A stretch of DNA of 64,000 nt from Jeotgalibacillus aurantiacus. Its GTDB lineage: Bacteria > Bacillota > Bacilli > Bacillales > Jeotgalibacillaceae. Position 1 is the first letter of the stretch; the number at the start of each line of letters is the position of its first letter. Where the stretch lies: the NCBI RefSeq assembly GCF_020595125.1, contig NZ_JACNMS010000001.1, positions 186,001 through 250,000 on the forward strand. Direction: 5' to 3'. The notes beneath the pieces were generated by a model. It made no database searches. It saw only the letters and a list, made by a program, of their open reading frames with translations, and was not told the origin of the DNA. The position numbers were made by a program, and so were the translations under genes. This document shows positions 15,643 through 24,088 of the stretch, piece after piece.

Positions 15643-17799
15643 TTGTTCAAAAAGGTTGGTAAGAGGTTAGTTGGCGTGGCACTCAGTGCAACAGTTGCCC
15701 TTGGGGTTGTTTTGGTTCCGGCGGGTGAGACTGGTTATGCGCAGGGGGAGAATGTTCAGGTTCAGCTTTTGGGGGTAAATGATTTACACGGTTTTTATAC
15801 GAGTACATATACCGAAATGGTGGATGGTGTAGAAACAGAGATTGGGCGCATGGATTATTTGGCGACTCATATGAAAAACAGGGAAGCAGAAAATCCGAAT
15901 ACGCTTCTTGTTCATTCTGGCGATATGATTGGTGGAAGTCCGTTGGTTTCTGCAGCGTTTCAGGATGAGCCGATCGTTGAAGTCATGAATGCAATGGGCT
16001 TTGATTTTGGTACTGCGGGCAACCATGAGTTTGATGAAGGAATTGCTGAATACCTTCGTATGGTAAAGGGTGGCGATCATCCTGAAGGAAAAGGCAGTGA
16101 AGGATACGCCGGCATGGACTTCCCTAATGTCTTAGCGAATGCGATTGATTCGTCAACTGGCGAGTTGTTACTTGAACCTTATGCGATCACTGAAATTGAA
16201 GGCCAAAAAGTAGGGTTTATCGGGGTTGCTACGACTGAGACACCAAGCATCGTTGTGAGACAGGGAAATGAAAACCTTGAAATCACAGATGAAGTAGAAG
16301 CAATCAATAAGTATACGGAAGAATTGAAGGAACAAGGCGTTCAATCGATTATTGTCCTTGCACATAACCCTGTGAATCAGGAAGGTGAAGGCGGCGCAGG
16401 ATCAGCTGATGAAATCGCAAGAAATATTGATGCTGAAGTTGATATTATTCTGGCTGGCCATAACCACCAGGCAGTCAATCGTACGGTAAACGATATTTTA
16501 ATTGTACAAGCCTATGAATATGGTAAAGCGTTTGTGGATGTAGATTTTGAAATTGACCCTGCCACTGGGGATATTGTGTCTAAAGAAGCAGAGATTGTCT
16601 ATAACGTGCAGGAAGGCATTGAAGCAGATCCTGAAGTTAGCGCGATTATCGACAAATACGAAGCCCAGGTAGAAGACGTTCGTGCTCAGTATGCAGGCGA
16701 TGCACCATTTACGATTACGGGTGGTTATGGATCACGCGGGCCAATTGGTGATAATGGGCTTGGTAATCTGATTGCTGATGGTATGGCATGGGAAATGGAT
16801 GCAGACTTTGCCATGATGAATGGCGGCGGAATCAGAGAAAGCCTGTATGAAGGTGAGATCACGTACGGCGATTTATTTGATATCCAGCCGTTTGGCAATA
16901 CGTTAACTAAATTTACGATTAAAGGCGAGGATCTCGTCACTGTTTTAAATACGCAATTGAGCGATAAATATGGTCCGGATTTTTCAATTTCAGGCTTTAC
17001 TTATACGTGGGATGGAGAGTCAAACACGATTGATACGTTATATGATTATAATGGGAATCCGCTAGACCTCAATGAAGAGTACACGGTAGTCGTCAACAAT
17101 TATATGTACGGACGTGAAGCACATCGTATGGAAGAATTCACAATCGGTGAGCCTGAAATCGGTCTTGTTGATGTAGATGCTTCATTTGAGTATATTCAAT
17201 CATTTGACGGCCCTGTTGAAGCATATGCAGAAGGCAGATACCAGGAAGTAAGGTCTATTTTCAATGATGTCCCTACAAGCCACTGGGCAAATCCGTTTGT
17301 CGCTGACTTATTTGCAGACAACATTGTAAAAGGAACTACACCTGCTACGTTTTCACCGAATAAGTCTTTAACGCGCGCGCAATTCGCGTCCATGCTCGTT
17401 CGATCTCTTGAGTTAGAAGCTGAAGGAACATCACCATTTACAGACACAACAAGCCTGGCAGCTGAAACGCAAAATGAAATCACTGCTGCTTATGAGAACG
17501 GATTAATCAAGGGTACATCCGCTACAACATTTAAGCCGAATAAAGCCATTACACGCGGCCAAATGGTCACCATGCTCAAGCGTGCATTCGAGCTTGAAAC
17601 AGGTGAGCAGATCATCGTTTCAGAAAACGACATGTTCACTGACCTAGGTAACCTTGATGAAGAAGCACGTGCTGCCGTTCAATGGGCTTCAGATTATGGC
17701 ATTGTCATGGGTTATGATGATCAGTTCAAGCCTTGGGCAACTGCTACAAGAGCACAGAGTTCGAAGGTTCTTTCTATTAATAACTATATCATTCGATAA
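15643..17799 (+). CDS. Surface-anchored 5'-nucleotidase/metallophosphoesterase with three SLH domains
   Basis: A 718-aa protein with a TTG start at 15643 after AAAGGAGAGAG (an upstream ATG at 15622 overlaps that site). Signal peptide (VGVALSATVALGVVLVPAGE, then TGYAQ). A calcineurin-like domain has LGVNDLHGF, HSGDMIGG, GNHEFDEG and LAGHNHQA, all metal ligands present. A 5'-nucleotidase C-terminal domain follows (GNLIADGMAWEMDADFAMMN, GGGIRE, then FDIQPFGNTLTKF). Three SLH modules close the protein (NDVPTSHWANPFVADLFADN; TRGQMVTMLKRAF; ARAAVQWASDYGIVMGY). Family members dephosphorylate extracellular nucleotides for phosphate and nucleoside salvage; SLH modules tie it to the wall polymer. Confidence 0.95.
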   Translation: MFKKVGKRLVGVALSATVALGVVLVPAGETGYAQGENVQVQLLGVNDLHGFYTSTYTEMVDGVETEIGRMDYLATHMKNREAENPNTLLVHSGDMIGGSPLVSAAFQDEPIVEVMNAMGFDFGTAGNHEFDEGIAEYLRMVKGGDHPEGKGSEGYAGMDFPNVLANAIDSSTGELLLEPYAITEIEGQKVGFIGVATTETPSIVVRQGNENLEITDEVEAINKYTEELKEQGVQSIIVLAHNPVNQEGEGGAGSADEIARNIDAEVDIILAGHNHQAVNRTVNDILIVQAYEYGKAFVDVDFEIDPATGDIVSKEAEIVYNVQEGIEADPEVSAIIDKYEAQVEDVRAQYAGDAPFTITGGYGSRGPIGDNGLGNLIADGMAWEMDADFAMMNGGGIRESLYEGEITYGDLFDIQPFGNTLTKFTIKGEDLVTVLNTQLSDKYGPDFSISGFTYTWDGESNTIDTLYDYNGNPLDLNEEYTVVVNNYMYGREAHRMEEFTIGEPEIGLVDVDASFEYIQSFDGPVEAYAEGRYQEVRSIFNDVPTSHWANPFVADLFADNIVKGTTPATFSPNKSLTRAQFASMLVRSLELEAEGTSPFTDTTSLAAETQNEITAAYENGLIKGTSATTFKPNKAITRGQMVTMLKRAFELETGEQIIVSENDMFTDLGNLDEEARAAVQWASDYGIVMGYDDQFKPWATATRAQSSKVLSINNYIIR

Positions 17800-17822
17800 G
17801 CTTTGTTCATTTGGAAAACTGA

Positions 17823-17874
17823 GGGGACGGAGCGGGTGTTCATTTCTTAAAAATTGAACACTCGCTCCGTCCCC
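17823..17874. repeat. REPIN-like palindrome, short hairpin form
   Basis: A 52-bp version without the usual centre: GGGGACGGAGCGGGTGTTCA and TTGAACACTCGCTCCGTCCCC pair almost completely and are followed by TTTTTT. It lies between convergent genes and is well placed to terminate the 5'-nucleotidase transcript. Confidence 0.85.
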
Positions 17875-17900
17875 TTTTTTCCCGGTGTTTCCTTTCTTCA

Positions 17901-18530
17901 TTATATAAATCTCTGCAACTCAGCTACTAACCTGTGGACTGTTGTACTTGGGTTCTTTCTAGCGTATGATTCGCATTTCACATTTTCACAAAGTTTCTCT
18001 GCATATGAGAAGGCCATTTTCTGGTTTCCGTGTTCATTTAAAAGTTCATATATATTCTTTTGATTTTTTTTATAATCACCTAGGTAACTTTTCAATTTTT
18101 CTACGTATTGATATCTTGTGAGAGCTGACTGACTGTATTCAAAGTGCAGCACATACCACAGTTCAAATGATTCATTAGAATATGCTAGAAAGATATCATT
18201 CTGTTCTGCCATTTGACATGCTTCATTAAATTGTTCATTTGTAAAGCTGTCTTTATCAAATACACACCAGACTTGCGAATAATCTGGATTCGCTTGTTCC
18301 TTTAGTTGTATAGCAGCTTTGACAAGACTTATGGTATTTGCGCCCTCTCCTTTGATTTCAATATCAACTGAATGTTTCTTTTTTTGATTAATCATTTCTT
18401 TAAATGATTTGAAGTAGTTAGGTTCCGTTTTCTCACCTTCACAAACAATTAAAAATCGATCAGGTGCAATAATTCTTTTCTTTCTTCTCCGCTCAAGTTT
18501 TCTTTTCTTAAATAAGTCATCAGAACCCAT
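17901..18530 (-). CDS. rloB: RloB-family protein (defence pair partner)
   Basis: A 209-aa protein. The N-terminus has a basic stretch (KKRKLERRRKKRII), then the RloB signature RFLIVCEGEKTEPNYFKSF (residues about 26-44) and, further on, the acidic motif WCVFDKDSF, consistent with a Toprim-like metal-binding site. The family was named from R-linked open reading frames in Campylobacter restriction loci and is regarded as an abortive-infection component. It overlaps the upstream AAA ATPase gene by 11 bp, which indicates translational coupling and a two-gene system. Confidence 0.85.
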   Translation of the reverse strand: MGSDDLFKKRKLERRRKKRIIAPDRFLIVCEGEKTEPNYFKSFKEMINQKKKHSVDIEIKGEGANTISLVKAAIQLKEQANPDYSQVWCVFDKDSFTNEQFNEACQMAEQNDIFLAYSNESFELWYVLHFEYSQSALTRYQYVEKLKSYLGDYKKNQKNIYELLNEHGNQKMAFSYAEKLCENVKCESYARKNPSTTVHRLVAELQRFI

Positions 18531-19785
18531 CTGGAACCTCCCGAACAGAATGGTTCACGTAAGGAATGGCTCCATATTTCCCCTGAATGTAATCCTTCTC
18601 AAACGGAGCATCTGACCGAATTTTTTGTCCATCTTCTGTTTCGAGATCCTCAAGTGAGTAAAGGTCAGTTCCACCATCCTCGGATTTTTCGGTAAACCAG
18701 ATCTGATCTTTCCTGAAGAAGCGGTTTGATAAGAACCCAGTATCATGAGTGGTAAAAATGAGTTGTGCATTCTCAGGATTATTTTCTTCAGAATTAAAGA
18801 GCTGCACAATATATCTTGTTAACAAAGGGTGGAGTTTAGCATCCAATTCATCTAGAATCAGCACGCCTCCGATATGCAAAGTACTAATAACCATCGCACT
18901 TAATGAAAATAACTTTTTAGTTCCTTCGGACTCAACTTCAGAAAAATTAAATTTTTTATTTTTAATGGTACCATCCTTTTGACGGACACGATGTTCACTG
19001 TATACAACATAATCATTCATCATCGATTCACGAACCTCGTCCGGGAAAAACTCAGGAATTTCCTTGTCTTCTATCTTCCTGGCTGATAAACCATCAATCC
19101 CTACATCTGCATTATTCATGAAGTCAATGATTACCGAACTAATATCAGGTCTATCATGCAAGATCTCTGCAGAAAGTTGAAACAAACTAGATTCCCTGTC
19201 GTTCGTAAGAATATTCAGTTTATTAAACCAATCAAGGATTCGTCTCGACAGTTCACCGTTTAGTTCAGAAACTACTGTAAGAAACAGGACAGATTCAGCT
19301 GTCTTCTCGTCTAAACCTCTTCCTTCTTTAAACTCACGCCCCAATCTATATTGATTGTCCTTACGTTCATATTGCATCGTTTCGCGAGAACTATTTTTAG
19401 TGTATAGCCACTCATCTGTAATTATTGTTCCTTTAACACTAAAACCGAACCTGTAAATAATATCTTCAATTGCAAATACAAACTCAAAGGTCGTCGGTAA
19501 TTCAAGACAGTTTTGATCAAGGTGAAATGGAGGCGCCATCGGTTTTCTTTTCATATTTACAAAAGATCGTGAATGTTTAATCATCATTGAAGCGTGTTTC
19601 AATGCTTGAATAAAATTAGATTTACCACTTCCATTTGCTCCATATACAACAGTTGATTTTAATATTGGACTATTTTTATAAAGAAAATAATTCTCGGGGT
19701 GTTTTTGTGAGCTTGATCCAATCATGCTAAAGGTGATTTTATTTTTAATTGATCGGAAATTCTCGACAGTAAATTCAAGAAGCAT
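18520..19785 (-). CDS. rloA: RloA-type AAA ATPase (AAA_15 family)
   Basis: A 421-aa protein. The ATG at 19785 (MLLEFTVENFRSIKNKITFS) follows GAAGGGGGGAGC; an in-frame ATG at 19815 precedes that site and is less likely. Features: Walker A VVYGANGSGKSNFIQALKHA, signature region SEGTKKLFSLSAMV, Walker B GGVLILDELDAKLHPLLTR and the switch histidine in LIFTTHDTGFL. This is the SMC/ABC-like ATPase of the OLD/AAA_15 group that is paired with RloB. Such ATPases act as sensors in phage defence pairs. The pair appears to be a two-gene operon between a REPIN-like element and the RAYT gene. Confidence 0.88.
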   Translation of the reverse strand: MLLEFTVENFRSIKNKITFSMIGSSSQKHPENYFLYKNSPILKSTVVYGANGSGKSNFIQALKHASMMIKHSRSFVNMKRKPMAPPFHLDQNCLELPTTFEFVFAIEDIIYRFGFSVKGTIITDEWLYTKNSSRETMQYERKDNQYRLGREFKEGRGLDEKTAESVLFLTVVSELNGELSRRILDWFNKLNILTNDRESSLFQLSAEILHDRPDISSVIIDFMNNADVGIDGLSARKIEDKEIPEFFPDEVRESMMNDYVVYSEHRVRQKDGTIKNKKFNFSEVESEGTKKLFSLSAMVISTLHIGGVLILDELDAKLHPLLTRYIVQLFNSEENNPENAQLIFTTHDTGFLSNRFFRKDQIWFTEKSEDGGTDLYSLEDLETEDGQKIRSDAPFEKDYIQGKYGAIPYVNHSVREVPDGF

Positions 19786-20022
19786 ACTGCTCCCCCCTTC
19801 TAGTTTTGTTTTCATTATTAGTATAATGCAATGAATGTTAAAAATATACGATTAAGCTGCATGAAATTTAAATTCGGAGCGTTTTTTTGATCCGAAAAAA
19901 CAAGAGAGTGAAGTAGCTGTTTCTTTTCAAGTTAGTTCTTTGTCCTATGAACGGAATCAGGACAGTGGTAAAACAAATGAAACATGATCAAATGTTGATC
20001 ACATATTTGAATTCACTGAGTT

Positions 20023-20790
20023 TCACGCCCGATATATCAAACTCTGCGAAACGCCAAGTAGTCTTGCTGCCTGTCGGATTGAAAGGTGTGGGATTTGTTT
20101 AATTTGATGAAGGATCGGGTCGCGCTGTTCTTTTGGGAGGCTTTTGATGTGAGGGAGGATTTCTGTTCCAACTTTTGCGGCGATGAGCTTTCTTGCCTGC
20201 TGGTCAGAGAGTCTGTTTGTATCCGTAAAGGCTGACATACACCAGTCTTGTTTTTTCGTTTCTTCGTTGAAGGTTTTAAAATGAGGAATGCTGTGATTGA
20301 AGAAGTTCATGATCAGAGAGGTTTCAATGAGGCTGGAAAAAGGACCGTTTTCGTGATAGTAAGCACTGCAGCTGCTCCACTTCCACTCGTTGGGCTTGTT
20401 AGTGATCCCGGCGATAACCGGATTTTGGTGAATGTATCGGACGACTGTGAGCAAGTAATGTTCTGTTTCCACTTCCTCACTTTTGAATCTGTCCTGAAAA
20501 AGGTGTCCATTCGTTTTATATTTGCCGTGATAGTATTTCACATAGCTGACACCGATTCTTTTCATGAAGAGGGACAGTTTTTCCATCGGACATTTTATTA
20601 AAAAGTGGACATGGTTCCCCATCTGACACCAGGCATGAATGACCAAAGGAAAGTCTCGTCTTTTCCGTTCGATGATGTTGATAAACTCAATCCGGTCATC
20701 TTCATCATGAAAGATCTCCTGCCGATTTGCTCCCCGGATAATGACATGGTAAAAGTCAGTTTTACTTAAAGTTCTCTTTTGCCTCGGCAT
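20023..20790 (-). CDS. REP-associated tyrosine transposase (RAYT, Y1/HUH family)
   Basis: A 255-aa protein with the IS200-like Y1 fold. Visible: MPRQKRTLSKTDFYHVIIRG, the HUH pair in GNHVHFLIKCP, the catalytic-tyrosine helix VSYVKYYHGKYKTNGHLFQD, RFKSEEVE and VVRYIHQNPVIAGI, plus WKWSSCSAYY. A C-terminal helix-turn-helix (LSIRQAARLLGVSQSLIYRA) is typical of one RAYT subgroup. RAYTs act on REP/REPIN palindromes rather than mobilising themselves as an IS. No flanking IS ends or target duplication were seen. It is 5 bp downstream of yifB, and about 15 REPIN-like elements lie within 20 kb, so it may be their enzyme. Confidence 0.92.
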   Translation of the reverse strand: MPRQKRTLSKTDFYHVIIRGANRQEIFHDEDDRIEFINIIERKRRDFPLVIHAWCQMGNHVHFLIKCPMEKLSLFMKRIGVSYVKYYHGKYKTNGHLFQDRFKSEEVETEHYLLTVVRYIHQNPVIAGITNKPNEWKWSSCSAYYHENGPFSSLIETSLIMNFFNHSIPHFKTFNEETKKQDWCMSAFTDTNRLSDQQARKLIAAKVGTEILPHIKSLPKEQRDPILHQIKQIPHLSIRQAARLLGVSQSLIYRA

Positions 20791-20794
20791 TTAC

Positions 20795-22315
20795 TCACTC
20801 CTTTACGACAGCAGGCATTGAATGCTGGATTTTCCGAAGCGTCAGGGCTTCTTCGAGAGATTGATCTGTAATATGAATATCTCCTTTTAAATCAGCTATG
20901 GTTCTGGCCAGTCTGATGCATTTTATCTGCACACGGTTACTGAATGCGTATTGACTTGATATTTTTTGAATCCAGTGCATTTGAGCTGAGGTGAGTGGAG
21001 AATGTTTGATGAGCATTTCATATGGAACTTGACCATTACAAATGATCTCCTGATAGCGTTCATACTGCCTTTCTCTCGCCTGAGTTACACGGCTGCGAAT
21101 AACTTCGGAGGTGTCAGCTGTTTCGAATTGCTTCTGTTCCAAATTGACAGGCTGGATTGATAAGAGGATATCAATTCGATCCAGAATGGGGCCGGATACT
21201 TTATTTTTGTATGTTTTAATCTGATGGACTGTACATGTACAATAATGTTCTTTTGATCCGTGAAATCCGCAAGGACAGGGATTCATCGCCGCAATAAAAA
21301 TAGCATCGGCCGGATATGTAACAGTAGAATGGGCTCGGCTAATTGTCACTTTATGACTTTCAAGTGGTTGCCTCATCATATCCAGGGTCCGCTTTGAGAA
21401 CTCACCCAATTCATCCATGAACAGAACTCCTTTATGCGCAAGTGAGACTTCACCGGGCTTGGGATTGCTGCCTCCTCCTATGATGGACACTGCTGATGCT
21501 GAGTGGTGAGGATGTCTGAATGGGGGCTGAGTGAGTGATCGATAAGGTGCTCCTGCAAGTTGGTACAAACTTATTTTTTCAAGCTGCTGTTCCTGATTTA
21601 ATGGTGGGAGAATGCTGACAAAAGTTTCAGCAAGGAGGCTTTTACCACATCCAGGTGGTCCATCCAACATGAGGTAATGCTCCCCGGCAGCTGCGATTTC
21701 CATCGCTCTTTTAGCCATCTCATGACCAAAAATCTGGCTGAAGTCCTTGTCATGGAACCATTCGTCTGATAACTGATTTCTGACTAGGGGAAAAGATAAT
21801 GTTTGTTTTCCATTAAAAATGTCGATGATTTGCTGTAAGTCATGAATGTAATTTAGCTCAAGTTCGGGAAGATCAATATGAGGTACGTTAGGATCAAGAG
21901 GGAGGAATAACTTGTTAAATCCAAGCTTTTTCGCTGCCAAAACCGCGGCCACCATCCCTTCAACAGGAACGACTTTTCCATCGAGTGATAATGCGCCGAT
22001 GAAGGCTGTATCTGAAGAAATCTCTTTTGTGATCAGGTTCGCACCCTTCATCATCGCAATGGCGATCGGCAAGTCGAATAGCGGCCCGTTCTTTTTCTGC
22101 TCTGCCGGCGACAGATTCACAACGACTTTCTTTTCAGTCATCAGCAGACTTACTGATCGTAAAGCCGCGATCACCCGCTCCCTCGATTCACGAACTGACG
22201 CATCAGGAAGTCCTACAATCGTCACGCTTTCCATCCCTTTATTCACTTGAACCTCAACCGTCACCCGGTAACCTTCAAGGCCTTTTAAACCGATACTTGA
22301 AACGAAATAAGTCAT
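20795..22315 (-). CDS. YifB/ComM family Mg-chelatase-like AAA+ ATPase
   Basis: A 506-aa protein of standard length. N-terminal Lon-protease-like fold (GLEGYRVTVEVQVNKGMESV, then GLPDASVRESRERVIAALRS), Mg-chelatase AAA+ core with Walker A LMLDGPPGCGKSLLAETF, Walker B GVLFMDELGEFSKRTLD, a cysteine-rich insert NPCPCGFHGSKEHYCTC and arginine finger region GPILDRIDI. The C-terminal helical domain ends in LTLRKIQHS. ComM promotes branch migration during natural transformation. It is transcribed toward the RAYT gene with a 4-bp gap. The tract 22316-22419 holds only the promoter region. Confidence 0.93.
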   Translation of the reverse strand: MTYFVSSIGLKGLEGYRVTVEVQVNKGMESVTIVGLPDASVRESRERVIAALRSVSLLMTEKKVVVNLSPAEQKKNGPLFDLPIAIAMMKGANLITKEISSDTAFIGALSLDGKVVPVEGMVAAVLAAKKLGFNKLFLPLDPNVPHIDLPELELNYIHDLQQIIDIFNGKQTLSFPLVRNQLSDEWFHDKDFSQIFGHEMAKRAMEIAAAGEHYLMLDGPPGCGKSLLAETFVSILPPLNQEQQLEKISLYQLAGAPYRSLTQPPFRHPHHSASAVSIIGGGSNPKPGEVSLAHKGVLFMDELGEFSKRTLDMMRQPLESHKVTISRAHSTVTYPADAIFIAAMNPCPCGFHGSKEHYCTCTVHQIKTYKNKVSGPILDRIDILLSIQPVNLEQKQFETADTSEVIRSRVTQARERQYERYQEIICNGQVPYEMLIKHSPLTSAQMHWIQKISSQYAFSNRVQIKCIRLARTIADLKGDIHITDQSLEEALTLRKIQHSMPAVVKE

Positions 22316-22419
22316 AACAGACCTCCTGTGCGGATATTTTCATGCGTGGAATTGATTTTTATGGAATTCTGAGGAGTACATCTAATTTACCATACAACAT
22401 TTGAAGCCACAATGAAACA

Positions 22420-22540
22420 GGGGGACAGATAACAAGGCTCTGTCTGGGACCTGAGGGATGGAGAGGCTATTCCTTTTTACTGATCTGTCCCCCTAATCAA
22501 ATGGATAGATCATGACAAATAGCACAGCCGCTCCGTCCCA
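22420..22540. repeat. REPIN-like element, diverged long copy
   Basis: Left part GGGGGACAGATAACAAGGCTC, a central GGGATGGAGAGGCTATTCC, and right arm ACAGCCGCTCCGTCCCA. It is longer and more degenerate than the standard copies and marks the left border of the gene-cassette-like array. Confidence 0.65.
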
Positions 22541-22569
22541 CCTTCCAGGAGCTAACCTCTATTCTTCTT

Positions 22570-22616
22570 CAGCCTTTCGATCGGCGAATGAAACAGGATC
22601 TACGTCCCGGCGTTTC
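22570..22616. repeat. Cassette repeat, tail segment only
   Basis: AGCCTTTCGATCGGCGAATG, then GAAACAGGATCTACGTCCCG and GCGTTTC. This is the 3' part of the composite repeat; the hairpin part is absent. It starts the region shared by the two copies of the nucleotidyltransferase module (the other begins at 28344). Confidence 0.8.
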
Positions 22617-22687
22617 TTCCCTTCTCACACTCAATTGAATATAATAATAGTAAATCGATTAAAATACCGGTAACAGGAGTGATACTG

Positions 22688-22921
22688 ATGCGAACCATAT
22701 CTTTACAAGAGATCAATGAAAAAATCGTTAAAAATCGCAAAATGGCGGATGCAGTGATCAGATCTTCTTCTCATGGTCGCAGAAAGAAATCCCGGACGAG
22801 AACGCCTGGCGAAGTAAAAGCTCTGAATGAAATTTCCATTGCACGCTGGCAGAAGGCGGTTGAAAATAAGAAAATCATAAGAACAAGTATGAGGTCGATG
22901 TATTATGACTACCGTGAGTGA
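22688..22921 (+). CDS. Small basic protein paired with nucleotidyltransferase, copy 1
   Basis: A 77-aa basic protein. ATG at 22688 follows AGGAGTGATACTG (an in-frame GTG at 22679 overlaps the ribosome site). It contains a strongly charged stretch HGRRKKSRTRTPGEVKALNE and ends MRSMYYDYRE. A TATAAT box lies at 22640-22645. It overlaps the next gene by 17 bp, so the two are co-translated. A nearly identical copy occurs at 28450. Length, charge and partner suggest an antitoxin or a nucleic-acid-binding adaptor, but no family is recognised. Confidence 0.7.
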   Translation: MRTISLQEINEKIVKNRKMADAVIRSSSHGRRKKSRTRTPGEVKALNEISIARWQKAVENKKIIRTSMRSMYYDYRE

Positions 22922-23471
22922 TTTAAAACAAGCGCTTGTTAACCTGGCTGATAAACCGAAATTTGAAAGACAGCTTGAATTTGCTTCCCTACTGACTGAT
23001 TACTTTCTTCAAAAAGGGATCAAACCCATCGTAGTAGGTGGACTGGCAGTAGAGATTTATACGCGTAATGATTACCATACCCATGATATTGACTTTGTCA
23101 GCGAAGGCTGGCATTTGTTTAACGACTTGCTGATAAATGAATTAGGATTTGAACGCAGCGAAAGAGAGTGGTATCACATAGATGCTGAAATTGCGGTTAA
23201 AGTTCCTTCTAATCATCTGGAAGGCAACCCGGACAAGGTCTATGAAATTACCATTCCCAATCAAAAAAAGCTATACGTGATAAGCATTGAAGATATCATT
23301 ATTCACCGTCTTGAAGGCATTGCGTTTACATTGGTTTATCCAAAAGACGATGAAGACTATGAGTGGGCCTACCGAATGTTTCTCATTCATAAAGAGGATT
23401 TAGACCTTGATTATCTTACTTCCAAAGCAAAAGAAGTGAAGGTTTTTTCGTTGATTGAAGACTGGCTTTGA
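22905..23471 (+). CDS. Nucleotidyltransferase (AbiEii/MNT-like), copy 1
   Basis: A 188-aa protein with the core of the DNA polymerase beta-type nucleotidyltransferase fold: PIVVGGLAVEIYTRNDYHTH followed by DIDFV (GG, then DxD) and a third acidic position in EWYHIDAEIAVKVP. The helix ISIEDIIIHRLEGIAF is typical of the AbiEii/DUF6036 group. Type IV toxin-antitoxin toxins and MNT-type toxins use this fold to transfer nucleotides to tRNA or protein. It is coupled to the small basic gene upstream. The copy at 28664 is almost identical in protein sequence. Whether it is toxin, antitoxin or housekeeping enzyme is not settled by sequence. Confidence 0.8.
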   Translation: MTTVSDLKQALVNLADKPKFERQLEFASLLTDYFLQKGIKPIVVGGLAVEIYTRNDYHTHDIDFVSEGWHLFNDLLINELGFERSEREWYHIDAEIAVKVPSNHLEGNPDKVYEITIPNQKKLYVISIEDIIIHRLEGIAFTLVYPKDDEDYEWAYRMFLIHKEDLDLDYLTSKAKEVKVFSLIEDWL

Positions 23472-23478
23472 AGTAACT

Positions 23479-23567
23479 GGACCGAGCGGCCGTTCCTTTA
23501 TTTCTGCATTGTCCCCGGATCAATAAATAAGAGTAACAGAGCCCTCCAAATAACGCACCTCTTGTCC
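23479..23567. repeat. Degenerate REPIN-like element after nucleotidyltransferase copy 1
   Basis: GGACCGAGCGGCCGTTCC at the left, AACAGAGCCCTCCAAATAAC in the centre and GCACCTCTTGTCC at the right. It is repeated with few changes at 29238 after copy 2, so it travelled with the module. Confidence 0.7.
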
Positions 23568-23574
23568 ATACAAC

Positions 23575-23690
23575 AAAACTCCTGCCATCTCAACTAAGAG
23601 ACAGCAGGAGTTTTCTTTTCAGGAGCACATCCAGTTCATTCAACAGCCTTTCGATCATCGAATGAAACAGAATCTACGTCCCGGTGTTTC
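23575..23690. repeat. Composite cassette repeat, full copy
   Basis: Hairpin ACTCCTGC-ca-TCTC / GAGA-ca-GCAGGAGT (23579-23611) with a TTTTCTTTT tail, then a spacer, then CAACAGCCTTTCGATCATCG, then GAAACA-N15-TGTTTC at 23664-23690. The hairpin can terminate transcription of the upstream gene; the tail forms a second small hairpin. Confidence 0.85.
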
Positions 23691-23785
23691 AAAGAGATAA
23701 CAGGAGTCTCATTTCAGGAGCAAACCCAGTTCATTCAACAACCTTTCGATTGCCGAATGAAACAGAATCTACGTCCCGGTGTTTC
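23691..23785. repeat. Composite cassette repeat, left hairpin arm lost
   Basis: Starts at AGAGATAACAGGAGTCTC (right arm of the hairpin) and runs through CAACAACCTTTCGATTGCCG to GAAACA...TGTTTC at 23759-23785. Directly follows the previous copy, giving a tandem pair. Confidence 0.8.
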
Positions 23786-23886
23786 CCAGCAGGAGTTTCC
23801 TTTTTCAGATTCAAATCCAGTCCACCCAACAACCTTTCGACCACCGAATGAAACACCATCTACGTCCCGCATTTACCCGGTGTTTC
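23786..23886. repeat. Composite cassette repeat, third tandem unit, diverged
   Basis: Begins CCAGCAGGAGTTTCC (remaining right hairpin arm), continues CAACAACCTTTCGACCACCG, and ends GAAACACCATCTACGTCCCG with a short insertion before TGTTTC (23881-23886). It ends 7 bp before the next gene. Confidence 0.75.
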
Positions 23887-23893
23887 ATCTTAA

Positions 23894-24088
23894 ATGAGAA
23901 TGGAAAAACTTGAAGTAGGTCGAGACGGTTGTGTGAAATTTGATATAATGGAACTAAATAACTGTGCTGTGATTATCGACAATGGTAAAGCCAAAATGGT
24001 TCCTCTTCCTGAATACGGAGAAGCGCGGATCATCACTCACCAGGGTAAGATCAAGCGCGTAAAGTTTGAGGAAGGGGAAGAGTTTTGA
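23894..24088 (+). CDS. Small XtrA/YqaO-like protein
   Basis: A 64-aa acidic protein, MRMEKLEVGRDGCVKFDIME, then KAKMVPLPEYGEARIITHQG and KIKRVKFEEGEEF. The C-terminal pattern (PxYGE, THQGKxKRV, EEGEEF) recalls the phage-derived XtrA/YqaO family of Bacillus, whose function is unknown; the match is from memory. No strong ribosome site is visible before either ATG (23894, 23900). It overlaps the next gene by 4 bp (TTGA), so the two form a coupled pair inside the cassette-like array. Confidence 0.6.
   Translation: MRMEKLEVGRDGCVKFDIMELNNCAVIIDNGKAKMVPLPEYGEARIITHQGKIKRVKFEEGEEF

Noticed and set aside
19816-20022. Further REPIN-like copy (CGGAGCG near 19876)
   Set aside because: Only a 7-bp match, with no matching right arm; too weak to call. 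The gap shows no other feature.
20023-20790. IS200/IS605 insertion sequence
   Set aside because: The Y1 protein has the RAYT-specific length and C-terminal helix-turn-helix, and no IS ends or TnpB/omega RNA were found.
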